Both the position numbers and the translations under genes were made by a program. The notes below the pieces were generated by a model that worked only from the letters and a program-made list of their open reading frames with translations, did not search any database and was not told the origin of the DNA. From assembly GCA_027943335.1 (NCBI GenBank), contig BSBK01000963.1, positions 2,279,001-2,343,000 of the forward strand: a stretch of 64,000 bases of DNA. Reading direction: 5' to 3'. Positions 22,749 through 34,726 of this stretch are shown here, in pieces. This DNA is from Chamaecyparis obtusa (lineage: Eukaryota > Streptophyta > Pinopsida > Cupressales > Cupressaceae). Every line of letters starts with the position of its first letter. The stretch's first letter is position 1.

Positions 22749-24640
22749 TCTAATGCAGGACCATTTGGGTTTAGAAGTGATCTTGCATCACCCAAAAAAA
22801 TTCATGTTCAAGTTTTTCATTTTTTCTTGTATAGTTTGGAGCTTCAAGAACATATTTTAGAGTATTGAAGAATAAAATATTTGTGTTATCGAGACTTGAC
22901 TATTATTTCAAAAATCAAAAGTAAACATGATGTTTAATGTAATTTTTAAAGTACTAGATTGCATAATTTCAAGGTCTCAAAAGTTGAATAGATTAATTGG
23001 AATATTATAAATTGGAAATGAATTGATTTACTCAATTTGGATGCCTAGGGAAATGTTCATAATGCAAGTGACCATTGAAATTCAATTCTTTTTTTATTCT
23101 TCCATTTCAAGTGCTTGAAATGGAAGGAAAAGCTAGTGATTTTGGGAAAATAATTAAAGACTCTTCAATTTCCCAAAGAGCACGACTTGTTATTTTTCTT
23201 GGATTTATTCAAGGATTATGTTCTTGAAGTATTTTATAATAATTATATGTTTAAAAATTTGTTTCAAATGTATTAATGTGGGTGGTACAATATGTAGAGG
23301 TTGCAAGACTGGGTAGTTTGATAGAGCTCACAATCTTGATTGGATAACTTTGATTGATTCCATTGAAGAGGAATTTCAAGTTGAATATGAAAATTCTAAT
23401 CATATTGGAGAGATGGAGGTTATACCCTACATCTTGTGGTATAGGGGTCCCTTTCTTTAGGAGCAAGGACATTCACATCCATTAGTGTAGGATCCAAAAG
23501 ACTATGTCTTTGATGGTGCTACTTTCACCATCTATTATAGATTTCCCATACCCTACATATTGACATAATAGTAGTTAAACATGATAATAGGAAAGCGTGA
23601 GGCTCATGGGATACTTGATGAAGATCTACAACATGTTGGAGATTTCCCCAAAATGGGCCACATGATTTCCCTTTTTTTCTCTTTTTGGAAATGGTTAATA
23701 ATAGGGAGGAAAACTCAATGATGGTACTCATTGACTACATAGAGGTAGACTAGGAACCATTTAAATTCCTTTGCTCCAAGATCAATGAGATCATTGGTCG
23801 GTTATTTTTTAGTCATGAAAAAGAGGCCTTTGATCTGCACATGAAAAATCCAGATGAGAGAAACATGGACACTAAGGACAGAAGACACATTCACCATGTT
23901 ATCACTTAACTACACCTAAAAGTGAAATGAATATATTCACCCTAGGTATTTTAATGCTAGACAAAGGTAAGATAGTTGTGTGACATTTTGATGTTCAATA
24001 TTTTGTGACTAAGCTTGTTATGGTGTTGTTGGTTTTTATTCTTAAGTGAATTGGAGGATTCATGAAGAATGAAACACTTTGAATTCCAAGCACCATGTAA
24101 GTAGAATGACAAGTCACTAATTTGGGTGAACACATATGCAAGGGCTTCCACATGGAGTCACAATTGGTAACATCTACAATGTTATTCAAAGGTGGGTCAA
24201 ATAGCACAAGCTATACTTGGTCTACCTTGGAGCCGAAGTGCATGAAAATTGATTTCTCAAGGCCAAAATTGAGTAGAAACTTTCATCATGAGTGTAGTAG
24301 GTATGATGTTTTAATTGAAATATTCCAAGAAATTTATTTGTACATGATAGGGTAACAAAACATGAGTAGGATGAGATGACCAATGTCTGACAAACCTCAA
24401 GGTATTTGAGTCATGATAAGATTTATATTAGAACAAACACACTCTAAGGACAACAATGGACCTAATTTTTAGTCCTAATATTATTGGCATCATTGGCACT
24501 AGTATGTACACAAGTGATTTTGTAGGTATACCTAACTATGTCAAAGATCAATTTAGAGATAGTAGTCCTAATAGAATGTTCTCAATTTGTGTATGGTTTT
24601 TTACCACTACTATAGTAATCACATGGATTAATTTTGCACT
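22749..24640. other. Unassigned region with a possible LTR-start remnant at its left edge
   Basis: The first 60 bases (TCTAATGCAGGACCATTTGG, then TCTTGCATCACCCAAAAA) resemble the first 60 bases of the gypsy LTRs at 51506 and 57011. Similarity stops soon after. The remainder has scattered short frames and no recognisable motif. Confidence 0.3.
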
Positions 24641-24800
24641 GGTATGTCAAACTTGTGATATTGCTATCAGGATTCAACTATGTAGTTTTTGAGTCAAACT
24701 CATTGACCCATGATTCATGAGTAGTGGTTCACAAGAACCCATCTCTCATGGGAATGAATGGAACACTTAGCACTCATTGTATCTAGGTGATGCTCACAGA

Positions 24801-24869
24801 GGTGAAGCACCAAGACTTCCCAGGAGGTCACCCATCCTAGTAGTACTCTAGCTCAAGCAGACTTAACCC
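24801..24869 (-). other. 5S-rRNA-derived block, inverted copy
   Basis: The reverse complement reads as the 5S 3' half: TTAAG, GAGCTAGAGTAGTACTAGGA, TGGGTGACCTCCTGGGAAGT, then CTTGGTGCTTCACC. The 5' half of 5S rRNA is not recognisable next to it. Confidence 0.8.
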
Positions 24870-24913
24870 AAAATTTCCTCCAAGGTTAAGCCCACTTTGC
24901 TTACAATTCTCTG

Positions 24914-24980
24914 TTTAAGTGCACTTGAGCTAGAATAGTAATAGGATGGATGAACTCATGAGATGTCTTGGTGCTTCACC
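24914..24980 (+). other. 5S-rRNA-derived block, direct copy 1 (degraded)
   Basis: TTAAGTGCACTTGAGC, then AGTAATAGGATGGATGA, and CTTGGTGCTTCACC. The C-box equivalent is heavily changed relative to the copy at 25621. Confidence 0.7.
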
Positions 24981-25279
24981 TCTATGAGCATCACCTAGAT
25001 GTAATGAGTTCTAAGTGTTCCATTCATTCTCATGAGATGAGTTCTTGTGAACAACTAACTACTCATGAATTGTGGGTCAATGAGTTTGACTCAAAATCTA
25101 CATATTTGAATCTTAATAACATTACCATAATTTGACTTGATGTGAAAAACATCTCCTACTTATCAATTGACGAACTTAAGGGGCTTTCTAATGAATGGTT
25201 CATAAGACACAACACTTGTTGAAGGTTTTGTAAATGAGGTCGCAAGCAAAGTGGGATTAACCTTGGAGGAAACTTTCTG

Positions 25280-25347
25280 GTGAAGTGTATTTGAGCTAGA
25301 GTAGTATTGGGATGGGTGACCTCTCCAGAAGGCTTGACGCTTCACCT
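25280..25347 (+). other. 5S-rRNA-derived block, direct copy 2
   Basis: GAGCTAGAGTAGTATTGGGA, then TGGGTGACCTCTCCAGAAGG. The intermediate element and the start of the C box are retained. Confidence 0.75.
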
Positions 25348-25620
25348 CTGTGAGCATCACCTAGATGCAATGAGTGCTAAGTGTTCCATTCATTCTCATG
25401 AGAGATGGGTTCTTGTGAACCACTAATCATGAACCATGGGTCGATGTGTTTGACTCAAAAACTATAGAGTTGAATCTTGATAGCAATATCACAATTTGAC
25501 TTGATGTGGAAAATATCTCCTACTTATCTAATGAATGGTTCAAAAGGCACAACACTTGTTGAAGGTTTTGGAAATGGGGTTGCAAGCAAAGTAGGCTTAA
25601 CCTTGGAGGAAGATTTGTGG

Positions 25621-25688
25621 TTAAGCATGCTTGAGTTGGAGTAGTACTAGGATGGGTGACCTCCTGGGAAGTCTTGGTGCTTCACCTC
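25621..25688 (+). other. 5S-rRNA-derived block, direct copy 3 (best preserved)
   Basis: TTAAGCATGCTTGAG (A-box equivalent), GTAGTACTAGGATGGG (intermediate element) and TGACCTCCTGGGAAGTC (C box) are all recognisable, so a 5S-type internal RNA polymerase III promoter could in principle persist. The first half of a true 5S gene is absent. Confidence 0.8.
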
Positions 25689-25875
25689 TATGAGCATCAC
25701 CTCAATGCAATGACTCTTAAGTGTTACATTCATTCTCATGAGAGATGAGTTCTTGTTAACCACAACTCATGAACCATGGGTCGATGAGTTTGGATAAAAA
25801 ACTACATAGTTAAATCTTGATAAAAAATCACAATTTGATTTGATATGGAAAATATCTCCTACTTATCAATGTCAA

Positions 25876-26728
25876 ACTTGTAACTATTACATGTCTTTAA
25901 TAGCATTTTTTGTGACGTTTCAAGAAATTTAGATGATAATAAAGTGATACATTTTTGGAGGATTTCCTCACGTGCCAATGACGTTATTGGAATTTTTTGA
26001 TAGGAGAGGCAATTTTTCTGACCATCCTAATGCTAATGTGGTTAGGGTGTTGAATAAATTATGATTATTTAAAATTTACATCTCAAGGGTATAGTCATAA
26101 AGCTCAACTAGACATTTAGGGTCCTTCATCACATAAGAAGAACAAGTGGGAAGAACAACATGCCAATGTCATAGATTAATACATGGAATGCAACAACTTT
26201 AATGCCTTAAAAGTGTTCAACATAATGCATGCCAAGGATATATTTTATGGGAGAATCCACTACGGAGTTGAATCCCAAGGAAGAAAGGGTACAAATTTTA
26301 GGCATTTAAGGATATGATCCTAGAGTTTCCATGAATCTATGGATGAAAGATAATTTGATGATAGTCACACGGTGCTTGACCCTAATGGTATTTGGTCTAT
26401 TTTAGTTATTCTCAATATTATCTATGTTGGCCATGAAAGGGGAAACATTTTAAATGGAAATTTTGATTGAAAAAAAACAAGTTGACATAGCTCAAATGAG
26501 TATTGTTTGCAATAAATGTGATACAAGGGCCATTATGAGTATAGTTCCAAAATGTATCTCTGCTAATCTCAACATCTCTAGCGAGTCCTAAAATGTCAAA
26601 ACAACCAAAGAAGAACTCCTAGTGACATAGTGGAATATCTAGACCACTTTTATTGTTGAGGTGTTTGCAACTAGTAGATGACAATTTCTAACCATTATAT
26701 TTATGATTTTGAGCGAAAAAATGTAGTA
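25876..26728. other. Unassigned decayed sequence left of the copia insertion
   Basis: Many stops occur in all frames and no domain could be named. It probably belongs to the same older sequence that resumes at 41019, after the copia element. Confidence 0.3.
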
Positions 26729-26998
26729 TTATAGGAATGTTTTTACAAAGATATTTTGCCTCATGCTATGTATAAAATGCCTCACCCCTTGAAAATATTA
26801 AATGCTAATCATACTACTAATATATCACTATTTCTAGGGAGATTTCAAGCCAAGTATAATTGTGATAGCTACGTTCTAGCCTTTATAAAATATGATTTGA
26901 ATTATAGGGATGTTTTTGTGAAAATATTTTTGCCTCATGCTATGTGCAAAAAATATTAACCCTTTAAAATATTAAATGCCAAAAGTCTAATTAGTATA
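26729..26998. repeat. Old tandem duplication (period about 172) that hosted the copia insertion
   Basis: A block starting ATTATAGGAATG at 26729 recurs as ATTATAGGGATG at 26901; both run through TTTGCCTCATGCTATGT to ATTAAATGC. The intervening block 26818-26903 (TATATCACTATTT, then GGGAGATTTCAAGCCA) recurs at 41019-41107. The order is therefore X-Y-X', copia element, Y'. Confidence 0.75.
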
Positions 26999-27879
26999 TT
27001 TTGGGAAAATGTGTCTCAACCTTGGATTTACATACAATTACTATTTATAGTAACTTTACATTTGAGAATGAATTTTCCCTAAACTTTCCCCAAAGGTTTG
27101 AATGGGATAGATAAACATGATGTCAGTTAATTTTTGTTGTAAGAGCATGTCTAGTTTCAAAGATTAAAAGTTTGTCTTTTAAACAAATTTACAAATTCAA
27201 TTTTGAAGGCTTTAGAAGCTCCAAAATGACTTGAAAGCTTTTGTAACTCACTAGCTCATTACATCTTGATAGATTACATCATGAGTTTTTCAATTCATCA
27301 AACGGTTACTTCATTTGACACCTGGTTCAAACATTATGACCTCCGGAAGTTAGGTCTCTGAAAATAGGAAATTGATTTTTTTTTTTAACACATAAATGAG
27401 ATGTAAAAGGGAATTACATGTGTTGGTGTGTATTTTGACATGTCATAGGGCATCTTTGATTGGAGATAAGATGGACACCACTTTATAAGTTCTTTTTAGC
27501 CCATGATTTTGTAATTCTATTTGACGGTTTCATGTATTGTATTCCCCATATTTCAGGTGCCTAAGATGGAGGGTACATGTAAGAGTCTTATAGCTATTTA
27601 ATTACCTCCAAATCTCTAATTGGTGATACTTTTATGAGAAGCTTTCTCTACACGTATATTGCAATTTTCTATTAATTTTTTAATAATATATATTGGGCAA
27701 CCTTTGGAGTTTGAGGTTTTTCTCCTGAAAGGGTTTTCCCAACGTAAATAGTTGTGTTGTGGTATGACTGTTATTTATGTTAAGTTTTTGTAACTATTAT
27801 AAAGATATGAGAGATTTTTACACGACCCTCCTCTCAAGACTAGTGTAGGAAGTTGTTTTTCTACCTTAATTTTCTTACA
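26999..27879 (+). repeat. 5' LTR of the copia element
   Basis: Starts around TTTTGGGAAAATGTGTCTC and ends CTTAATTTTCTTACA. It is paired with 40129-41018 through blocks such as TTACATACAATTACTATTTA and ACCCTCCTCTCAAG. Its first bases are degraded compared with TGTTAGGAAGATGTG in the 3' LTR. Confidence 0.85.
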
Positions 27880-27911
27880 ATTGTTATCATAGCTTGATTA
27901 CATTTAGTTTT

Positions 27912-28700
27912 TGATGCGGGAGCATCTTGGGTTCTTGGAAATCTTGCAACAACCAAAAATATATGTTTTTTTTTTGTTTTCATGCAAGCCACTCTTCATG
28001 TTTCTTTCAATGTTCGATCAATTCAGATCCTTTGCAGCTGTAGACCCGCTGGCGTGTTCATGGAATCTTCTCGAACCTTCTCCTAGGTTCACATCCCATT
28101 TGGTTTCTTCGCATTTGAGATCTTGCGGATTCTTGGTAAGACTTAACTATTCTTCACATTTCACGACTAGTTTTCATTTCTTGATCTCGTAAAGCATTTT
28201 TATAATCAACAAAGCTTAATGGAATATTTTCCAATGATAACATGTTTGCGGCTGACCTACTTGAGGGACCGTATTTCATTTTGGCATCAATTGGATTAAG
28301 ATCCTTATTATTTGGGTCTTGTCCTATATTTGTAATATGTTTTCTCTTCATTAGGGAATGTAATCTTTCTTAGGGAAACTTGTGGCTTGTGAAGGCTTTA
28401 TAAACTCTTGTAATTGATCTCTTGAGGAAACACAAAAGATACAAAAGAAAGAAACATTTGCAGAGCATTGTAGTTGGAGTTTAGAATAGATAGTATAAAA
28501 AGATAACATACAAAAGGTTCATGAAACAAGCCTGTACGCCTAGAATGTATGTAGCAAATTCCTGTACTTGATTATCTGATAATAAGAAGGCTGGTATCTT
28601 TCATTGTCTCAAGCATCTTTATGTATTGCTTCCATTGTGTGACTCTTACTACAAGGATTGGACTGAATTCTTTGAGTTCTCTCTCTCCTTGACTGCATCA
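27912..28700 (+). repeat. 5' LTR of the nested gypsy element
   Basis: Starts TGATGCGGGAGCATCTTGGG and ends CTTGACTGCATCA. Its opening resembles that of the LTRs at 51506 and 57011. Confidence 0.9.
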
Positions 28701-28702
28701 GG

Positions 28703-28714
28703 TGGTATCAGAGC
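28703..28714 (+). promoter_or_regulatory. Primer-binding site (initiator tRNA-Met)
   Basis: TGGTATCAGAGC lies two bases after the 5' LTR and is complementary to the 3' end of plant initiator tRNA-Met. Confidence 0.9.
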
Positions 28715-28796
28715 AAGTTTTTGATTTTGTTAAGGCATATCATGGTTCCTAAGTGTGCGAAGTCCTAGGGTAATTTTTTCTAGGGTGGTAGAAAGA

Positions 28797-29307
28797 GTAT
28801 CTGACCTAAAATTACAGAGGATTCATAAAAGATGTGTAAGAATTTGCCTAAGGCAAAGAATAGAAACCAAGATCTAGAAGCTCAAGAGATAGCACAAGAG
28901 AGACAAAATATGATATGATCAATGATCAAATAATGAAATAGATAGATGATTGATTGATTATACAAAGTAAGAATGCCTAAATATATAGGCAATGCAATAA
29001 GACTACATGATAAGGAGATGATAAGATATCACCCACACAAGGTGGAATCACATGTCCACCAAAGGTGGATCATCCTCCAATATGAAATAAAGTGTGTGCA
29101 TTGGATTAGGATGATAATGTGATAAGAGCACTAAAGGTGGATCTCACAAACAAAGAGGTATGTGATGACACCTAAAGTGGAGATTCTCCTAACCATGTGC
29201 TAAAATGAAATGCAAACTCCTAAGTGTCACAAAGAAAACTAATATGCAAATGCATTATCCTAAGTAAACTTAAGTAAAGTGTAATTAGTAAATACTTAAT
29301 TACACCA
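28797..29307. other. Extra segment of about 500 bp in the gypsy leader
   Basis: In the related element at 51506 only about 100 bases separate the primer site from gag, but here about 600 do. The extra sequence is A-rich with repeated GGTGGA-type words and no reading frame. It may be a small insertion, but boundaries and target duplication were not resolved. Confidence 0.4.
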
Positions 29308-29312
29308 ACAAG

Positions 29313-32300
29313 ATGGATCATAGAGGAAATGCTAGGGGTGGAAGGAGAGATGCAGATCTAGTTGTGTTGGATATGTTGCAACAAATTGCAGCTAGACTTG
29401 AAGCCGTGGAGACAGCCCAAAGAAGAAGTTGACACATTGAATATGTGAGTGATGAGGAAGAGGAAAGAGCTGAAGAAGCATTCTAAGAGGGGGAAGAACA
29501 ACCACAACTTGAACAAGGAGATGATAGATTTATAAAAGCCCTAACTCAAGTTAATGAAAGACCACAATTTAATCCACTTGATTACAATGACAAGCTAGAT
29601 TTAGATGAATTACTTGATTGGATCACAAAGATGGAGAAATACTTTGATTATGAAGGGGAAAATGAAGATAAGAAAGTGAAGTATGCTTGCACAAAATTGA
29701 GAGGACATGCATCCTTAAGGTGGGAGCATTTGCAAATCGATAGACAAAGAAGAGGTATGGATAAAATTAAGTCATGGGATAGGATGGTGAACAAGTTAAA
29801 AAACTAAGTTTCTATCTATTGATTACCAAGTAAGTTTGTTTAAGAAGATGCAAAACCTAAAGAAAAAGGATCTTAGTGTGAAGGAGTATACTGAAGAATT
29901 AATGGATTGGACATTAGATCTAGACATACTGATGATGATGTTGAAAGGGTTGCAAGGGACCTGAATGGTTTGAGGACATCTGTCCAAGATGAGATCAGTT
30001 TGTTTAAATTGCAAAGTGTTCAAGAACCTTACCAATATGCCCTAAAAGTTGAGGAGAAATTGAACAAAAGGCATGGACAAAGACAAAGAGGAAGAGGTGG
30101 AAGATTTCAGAGAGGAAGAACCTCAGGTGGAGGAAGAACTTATTCAGATCAAAATAAGGCTAAGGCAGAATTCAAGGAGAAAAATTCATATTGAAGAGAT
30201 GATAGAAATTTCCAAAGAGGTGGAACACATAGCTATAGGAAAGATGATAGAAGAGTGTTTAGAGGAACCTATTTCAAATGTGGAGGACATTGAGCCTTTG
30301 AATGTACTCAAGGGAGTTCAGGCAAAAAGGCTGAGAGAAGTGGTAGAAATTCTTTTGTGGAAGAAGAATCCAAGGGACCTTTGAACTAGCTTGAAGATGG
30401 AGAAGCCCTAATGGTAAGGAGAGTCTTATGTCATGAAGAACTAGACCAGGATTCATTGCTGAGGAGAAGTTTGTTCAAGACAAGATGCAAAGTTGAAGGA
30501 AAATGTTGCAAAGTAATTATTGAAAGTGTTAGCTCAGACAACCTAGCCTCAGAAGAACTGGTGAGTAGGTTGCAGTTACAAAGATTAAAGCATCTGAAAC
30601 CTTATCAGATTTCCTAGAGAAAGGATGATCATAAGGCATTGGTAAGTGAACAATGCCTTGTGAAATTGAAAATGAGATCTTATCATGATGTTCTTTGTGA
30701 TGTTATGCATATGGATGTGTGTCATGTATTTTTGGGAAGGCCTTGGTAGTATGATAAACAAGATTTGCATGATGGGGGAAATAATAGGTATACTATTGTT
30801 GCAAATGGAATGAAGAAAATATTGTTGCCTTTAGTTGAGACTCCTAAGAATGGAGAATTGTACCAGTGTTAGAGTTTGTTTGGTTGAAGGTAGGAAATTC
30901 TTAGATGAAATATTGAAAAATGATAGTGTGTTATGCTTTGGTTCCTAAGAAGGCAGATGTAGAGTCAGTAGAAAAATAACCTGAAGAAATAAGAGAATTA
31001 TTGAGTGAGTATAAGGACATAATCTCAGATAATGTACTAGATGGATTGCCACCTATGAGAAGTATCAATCATTGCATGGATATGATTCCTAGAGCAAGTT
31101 TACCAAATAAAGTAGCACATCAGATGATACCAACAGAGAATGAAGAATTGAATAGACAGGTGCAAGAGTTATTGCAGAAAGGTTTGATCAAAGAAAGTTT
31201 GAGTCCTTGTACAATACCTGCAATATTAGCACCAAAGAAGAATGGAGAATGGATTATGTGTACTGATTCTAAAGCCATTAACAAGATCACGATGAAATAT
31301 TGATTTAATTTTCCTAGAATGGATGATATAATGGACTATTTAAGTGGAGCAAGATATTTTACCAAGATAGATTTAAAGGGTGGATATCATCATATCAAAA
31401 TCATAGGAGGAGATGAGTGGAAAATTGCATTCAAAACAAATGAAGGATTGTATGAATAGTTGGTGACACCCTTTGGATTGCCTAATGCATTAAGTACTTT
31501 CATGAGGTTGATGAATGAGTTATTGAAGAAATTATTGGGTAAGTTTGCAATTGTGTATCTTGATGACATTCTGATTTTTTAGTAAAAACAAAGAAGAGCA
31601 TTTGTTGCATCTAAGACAAGTATAGTAGAGATTGAGGTAGGAAAAGTTGTTGATAGACATCAAGAAGTGTTCTTTCATGAAGGAAGAAATAGTGTACTTA
31701 GGATTTGTGGCATCTGCAGAAGGATTGAAGATGGGTCTTGAGAAGGTTAAAGAAATCTTAGAATGGCCCACACTTGTGAATGTTGGAGAAGTGAGATTAT
31801 TTCATGGATTGACAAGTTTTTACTAAAGTTCATCATAAATTTTAGTTCAGTTTGTAATCCTATGACGAAGATAATGAGAAAGGGCATAATAGAATTCGAG
31901 TGGATGCATGGAGCACAATGGATTTTTTAGTTGGCGAAGTAGAAGGTGATTGAACAACCTATGTTAGCCTTACCTGATTTTAATAAAGTTTTTCAAGTTG
32001 ACTATAAGGCGAGTGGTAATACAATTGGAGCAGTATTAACTCAAGAAGGTAGACTGATTGCCTATTTCAGTGAGAATTTGAATGATGCCAAGAGAAGATA
32101 TTTAGTCTATGATTATGAATTGTATGCCATACTACAAGATTTGAAGAAATGGAGACATTACTTGTCTCCTAAGGAATTTGTGTTGTACATCGATCACCAA
32201 GCATTGCAATATCTGAACAGTCAAAGTAAGTTGAATCAGAGACATATGAGATGGGTTGAATTCTTGGAGAGTTATACCTTTGTGTTGAAACAAAGGAGTG

Positions 32301-33810
32301 GTAAAACAAATAAAATTGTTGATGATTTGAGTAGAAGAAGGACCTTGTTGACAAAAACGAGAATTGAAGTATTGGGATTTGATGAGTTGCTCAGACCTTG
32401 TATGAAGATGACCTTGATTTCTCATAACCTTGGAAAGCTTGTAGAGAACCTACTATAGCAAACTAAAGAAAATGGTTGGACTATTTCATTTAAGATGGTA
32501 TGTTATTTAGAGGAATTCAGTTGTGTATACTTAGAAGTCATGTGAAGGATAATTTGATTACTGAAAATCATTGTGGGGGATTAGCTGGACACTTTGGTAT
32601 TGACAAGACATTAGCCTTAGTAAGTGAGAATTAATTTTGGCCTCAGATTTATAAGGATGTCAGGAAATTTGTTCAAGGTTGCAGAATTTGTCAAGTTGCA
32701 AAAGGAAGTAGTCAGAATATTGGATTGTATACACATTTGACAGTTCCAACAAGACCTTGGGAGGACATTAGCATGGATTTTGTACTGGGGTTGCCAAAGA
32801 CATCAAGAGGTAATGATTCTATATTTCTAATAGTGGATAGATTTTTAAAGATGTCTCATTTTATACCTTGTAAAAAGACAACTGATGTAGTACATGTAGT
32901 TGACTTATTTTTCAAGGAGATTGTGAGGTTGAATGGATTACCTAAGAGTATAGTGTCAGATAGGGATAGTAAGTTTGTTGGATATTTTTGGAGGACACTT
33001 TGGAAAAAAGATGAGGATAACATTGAAGTTTAGTTCTACATTTCATCCACAGACAGATGGACAAACATAAGTAGTAATCAAAAATTTGGGTAACTTACTG
33101 AGATGTTTGGTTGGATAAAAGACTAGAAATTGGGATTTAGTTATAGCGCAAGCAGAGTTCACCTATAATAATTTAGTGAATAAAAGAAAAAGGAAGACAC
33201 CATTTGAGGTAGTTATTGGCTTTAATCCTAAGGGAGTATCAGAGTTGAGGGATATCAATCTTGAAGAAAAAAGGAGTGTAGAGGTAGAAGAATTTGCAAA
33301 ACACATGAGTAGCTTACATAACTAGGTCAAACAACATTAGGAGACACTGAATCAGATATATAAGCAGAAGACAAATATGAAGAGGAGATATAAAGAATTC
33401 CAAGTAGGGGATGAAGTGTTGGTATATATGAAGAAAGGAAGGTTTCCTATTGAAACATATAACAAACTAAGGATGAGGAAGTTTGGACCATGTAAGATCT
33501 TGAGGAAATTTGATTCAGGGAATGCATATGAAGTGGAGTTACCAGATGATATGGATATTTCACCTCTATTCAATAAAGCAGATTTGTTTGAATATCATGA
33601 GCTAGAATTTTATGACAACAATGAATTAGATGTGGAGAAACATTATCCTAAGAAGAAAATGGAAGAGGTAGCAAATATTTTGGCGGTGTTGGTCGAAGTA
33701 CAAGCGGGAAACAATATAAGGAGTCTCTTGTCAAGTGGAAGGAAAAACTAGTGGAGGATTCATCATGAATTTATCAAGCTGAGGTTGACCATTTTGGTTT
33801 TCCTTTAGCC
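29313..33810 (+). pseudogene. Decayed gag-pol of the nested gypsy element
   Basis: The gag region (about 29313-30200) includes LLDWITKMEKYFDYE, then an Arg/Gly-rich tract, and a damaged zinc knuckle near 30270. The protease site near 30510 reads VIIESVSSDN, so the catalytic Asp-Ser-Gly is lost. Reverse transcriptase spans about 31000-31930 with YLDDILIF near 31556, followed directly by a stop. RNase H is open at 31946-32458. The integrase has its HHCC region near 32565-32700 and the core at 32725-33100 (SMDFVLGLP, then SDRDSKF). The C-terminal part is open at 33377-33751 and a chromodomain trace follows near 33770. Stops and frameshifts in nearly every domain make it non-functional. Confidence 0.9.
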
Positions 33811-33853
33811 CCAGGAAAGTGAGAGCCTCACTTTTCAAATAACCATGGGTTTC

Positions 33854-34638
33854 TGATGCATGCGCATCTTGGGTTCTTGGCAATCTTGCATCAACCAAAA
33901 ATATTTATTTTTCTATTTTCCTACAAATCAGTCTTCGTGTTTCTTTCAGTGTTTGATCAGTTCGGCTCCTTTGCAACTACAAATCTATTGGCACATTCAT
34001 GGACTCTTCTTGAACCTTCTCTTAGGTTTGCATCCCATTTGGTTTCTTTTCATTTGAGATCTTGCAGATTCTTCGTGGGACTTAATTGTTCTTTATGTTT
34101 CACGACCAGTTTGCATTTCCTAATATCATGAAGGATTTTTTTTATTAGTGAAGCTTAATGGCACATTTCCCGATGATAACACATTTGTGGGCGACCTACT
34201 TGAGGGATCACAATTAATTTTGGCATCAATTGGATTAAGATCCTTATGATTTGGGTCCTATCCTATATTTGTAATATGTTTTCTCTTCATTGGAGAATGT
34301 ATTCTTTCTTAGGCCGACTTGTGGCTTGCGAAGGCTTTATAAACTATTGTAATTGATCTCTTGAGGCAACACAAAAGATTCAAAAGAAAGAAACATATGT
34401 AGAGATCTGTAGTTGGAGTTTAGATTAGATAGTATAAAAAGATAACCTACAAAAGGTTCATGAAACATACATGTATGCCTAGAATGTATGTAGTAGATTC
34501 TTGTACTTGATTATATTATCAAAGAAGGCTGATATCTTGCATTCTCTCAAGCATCTTTCTATATTTCTTCTATTGTGTGACTCTTGTTGCAAGGATTAGA
34601 CTAAACTCTTTGAGTTCCCTCAATCCTTGACTGCATCA
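33854..34638 (+). repeat. 3' LTR of the nested gypsy element
   Basis: Starts TGATGCATGCGCATCTTGGG and ends CTTGACTGCATCA, followed by the GTTTT target duplication. It differs from the 5' LTR at many positions, consistent with an old insertion. Confidence 0.9.
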
Positions 34639-34726
34639 GTTTTGGGTTGGAATGTTTGAACTAATCAACATTTCTATAGGAGCTCATGTACAAGATGCTC
34701 TGTGATCTTGTTGTAGGAATTTTCAA

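Larger units (their letters stand above)
24640..25875. repeat. Cluster of 5S-rRNA-derived repeat units (one inverted, three direct)
   Basis: Each unit of about 340-366 bases contains a block matching the 3' half of plant 5S rRNA, including its internal promoter. The rest is a shared spacer with CCATTCATTCTCATGAGA, AACCATGGGTCGATG, and ATATCTCCTACTTATC. The 5S-like blocks lie at 24801-24869 (minus), 24914-24980, 25280-25347 and 25621-25688 (plus). The minus unit is head-to-head with the plus series around 24905. Plant elements known to carry 5S sequence are Cassandra TRIM retrotransposons (LTRs of 240-350 bp) and 5S-derived SINEs. Unit size and tandem arrangement fit Cassandra-type LTR arrays better, but LTR ends, primer site and target duplications were not resolved. 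Confidence 0.75.
27912..34638 (+). mobile_element. Ty3/gypsy element (chromovirus-like), decayed, nested in the copia leader
   Basis: LTRs at 27912-28700 (789 bp) and 33854-34638 (785 bp) begin TGATGC and end GCATCA. The flanking GTTTT (27907-27911 and 34639-34643) is a perfect target duplication. It lies just after the copia primer site, so the gypsy arrived after the copia. The PBS is TGGTATCAGAGC at 28703. Gene order and many residues match the younger element at 51506-57867, so the two belong to related lineages. Internal stops and frameshifts are abundant. Confidence 0.92.

Noticed and set aside
24801..25688. Functional 5S rRNA genes
   Set aside because: Only the 3' half of 5S is recognisable, and the 5' half needed for a mature 5S rRNA is missing in all four units.
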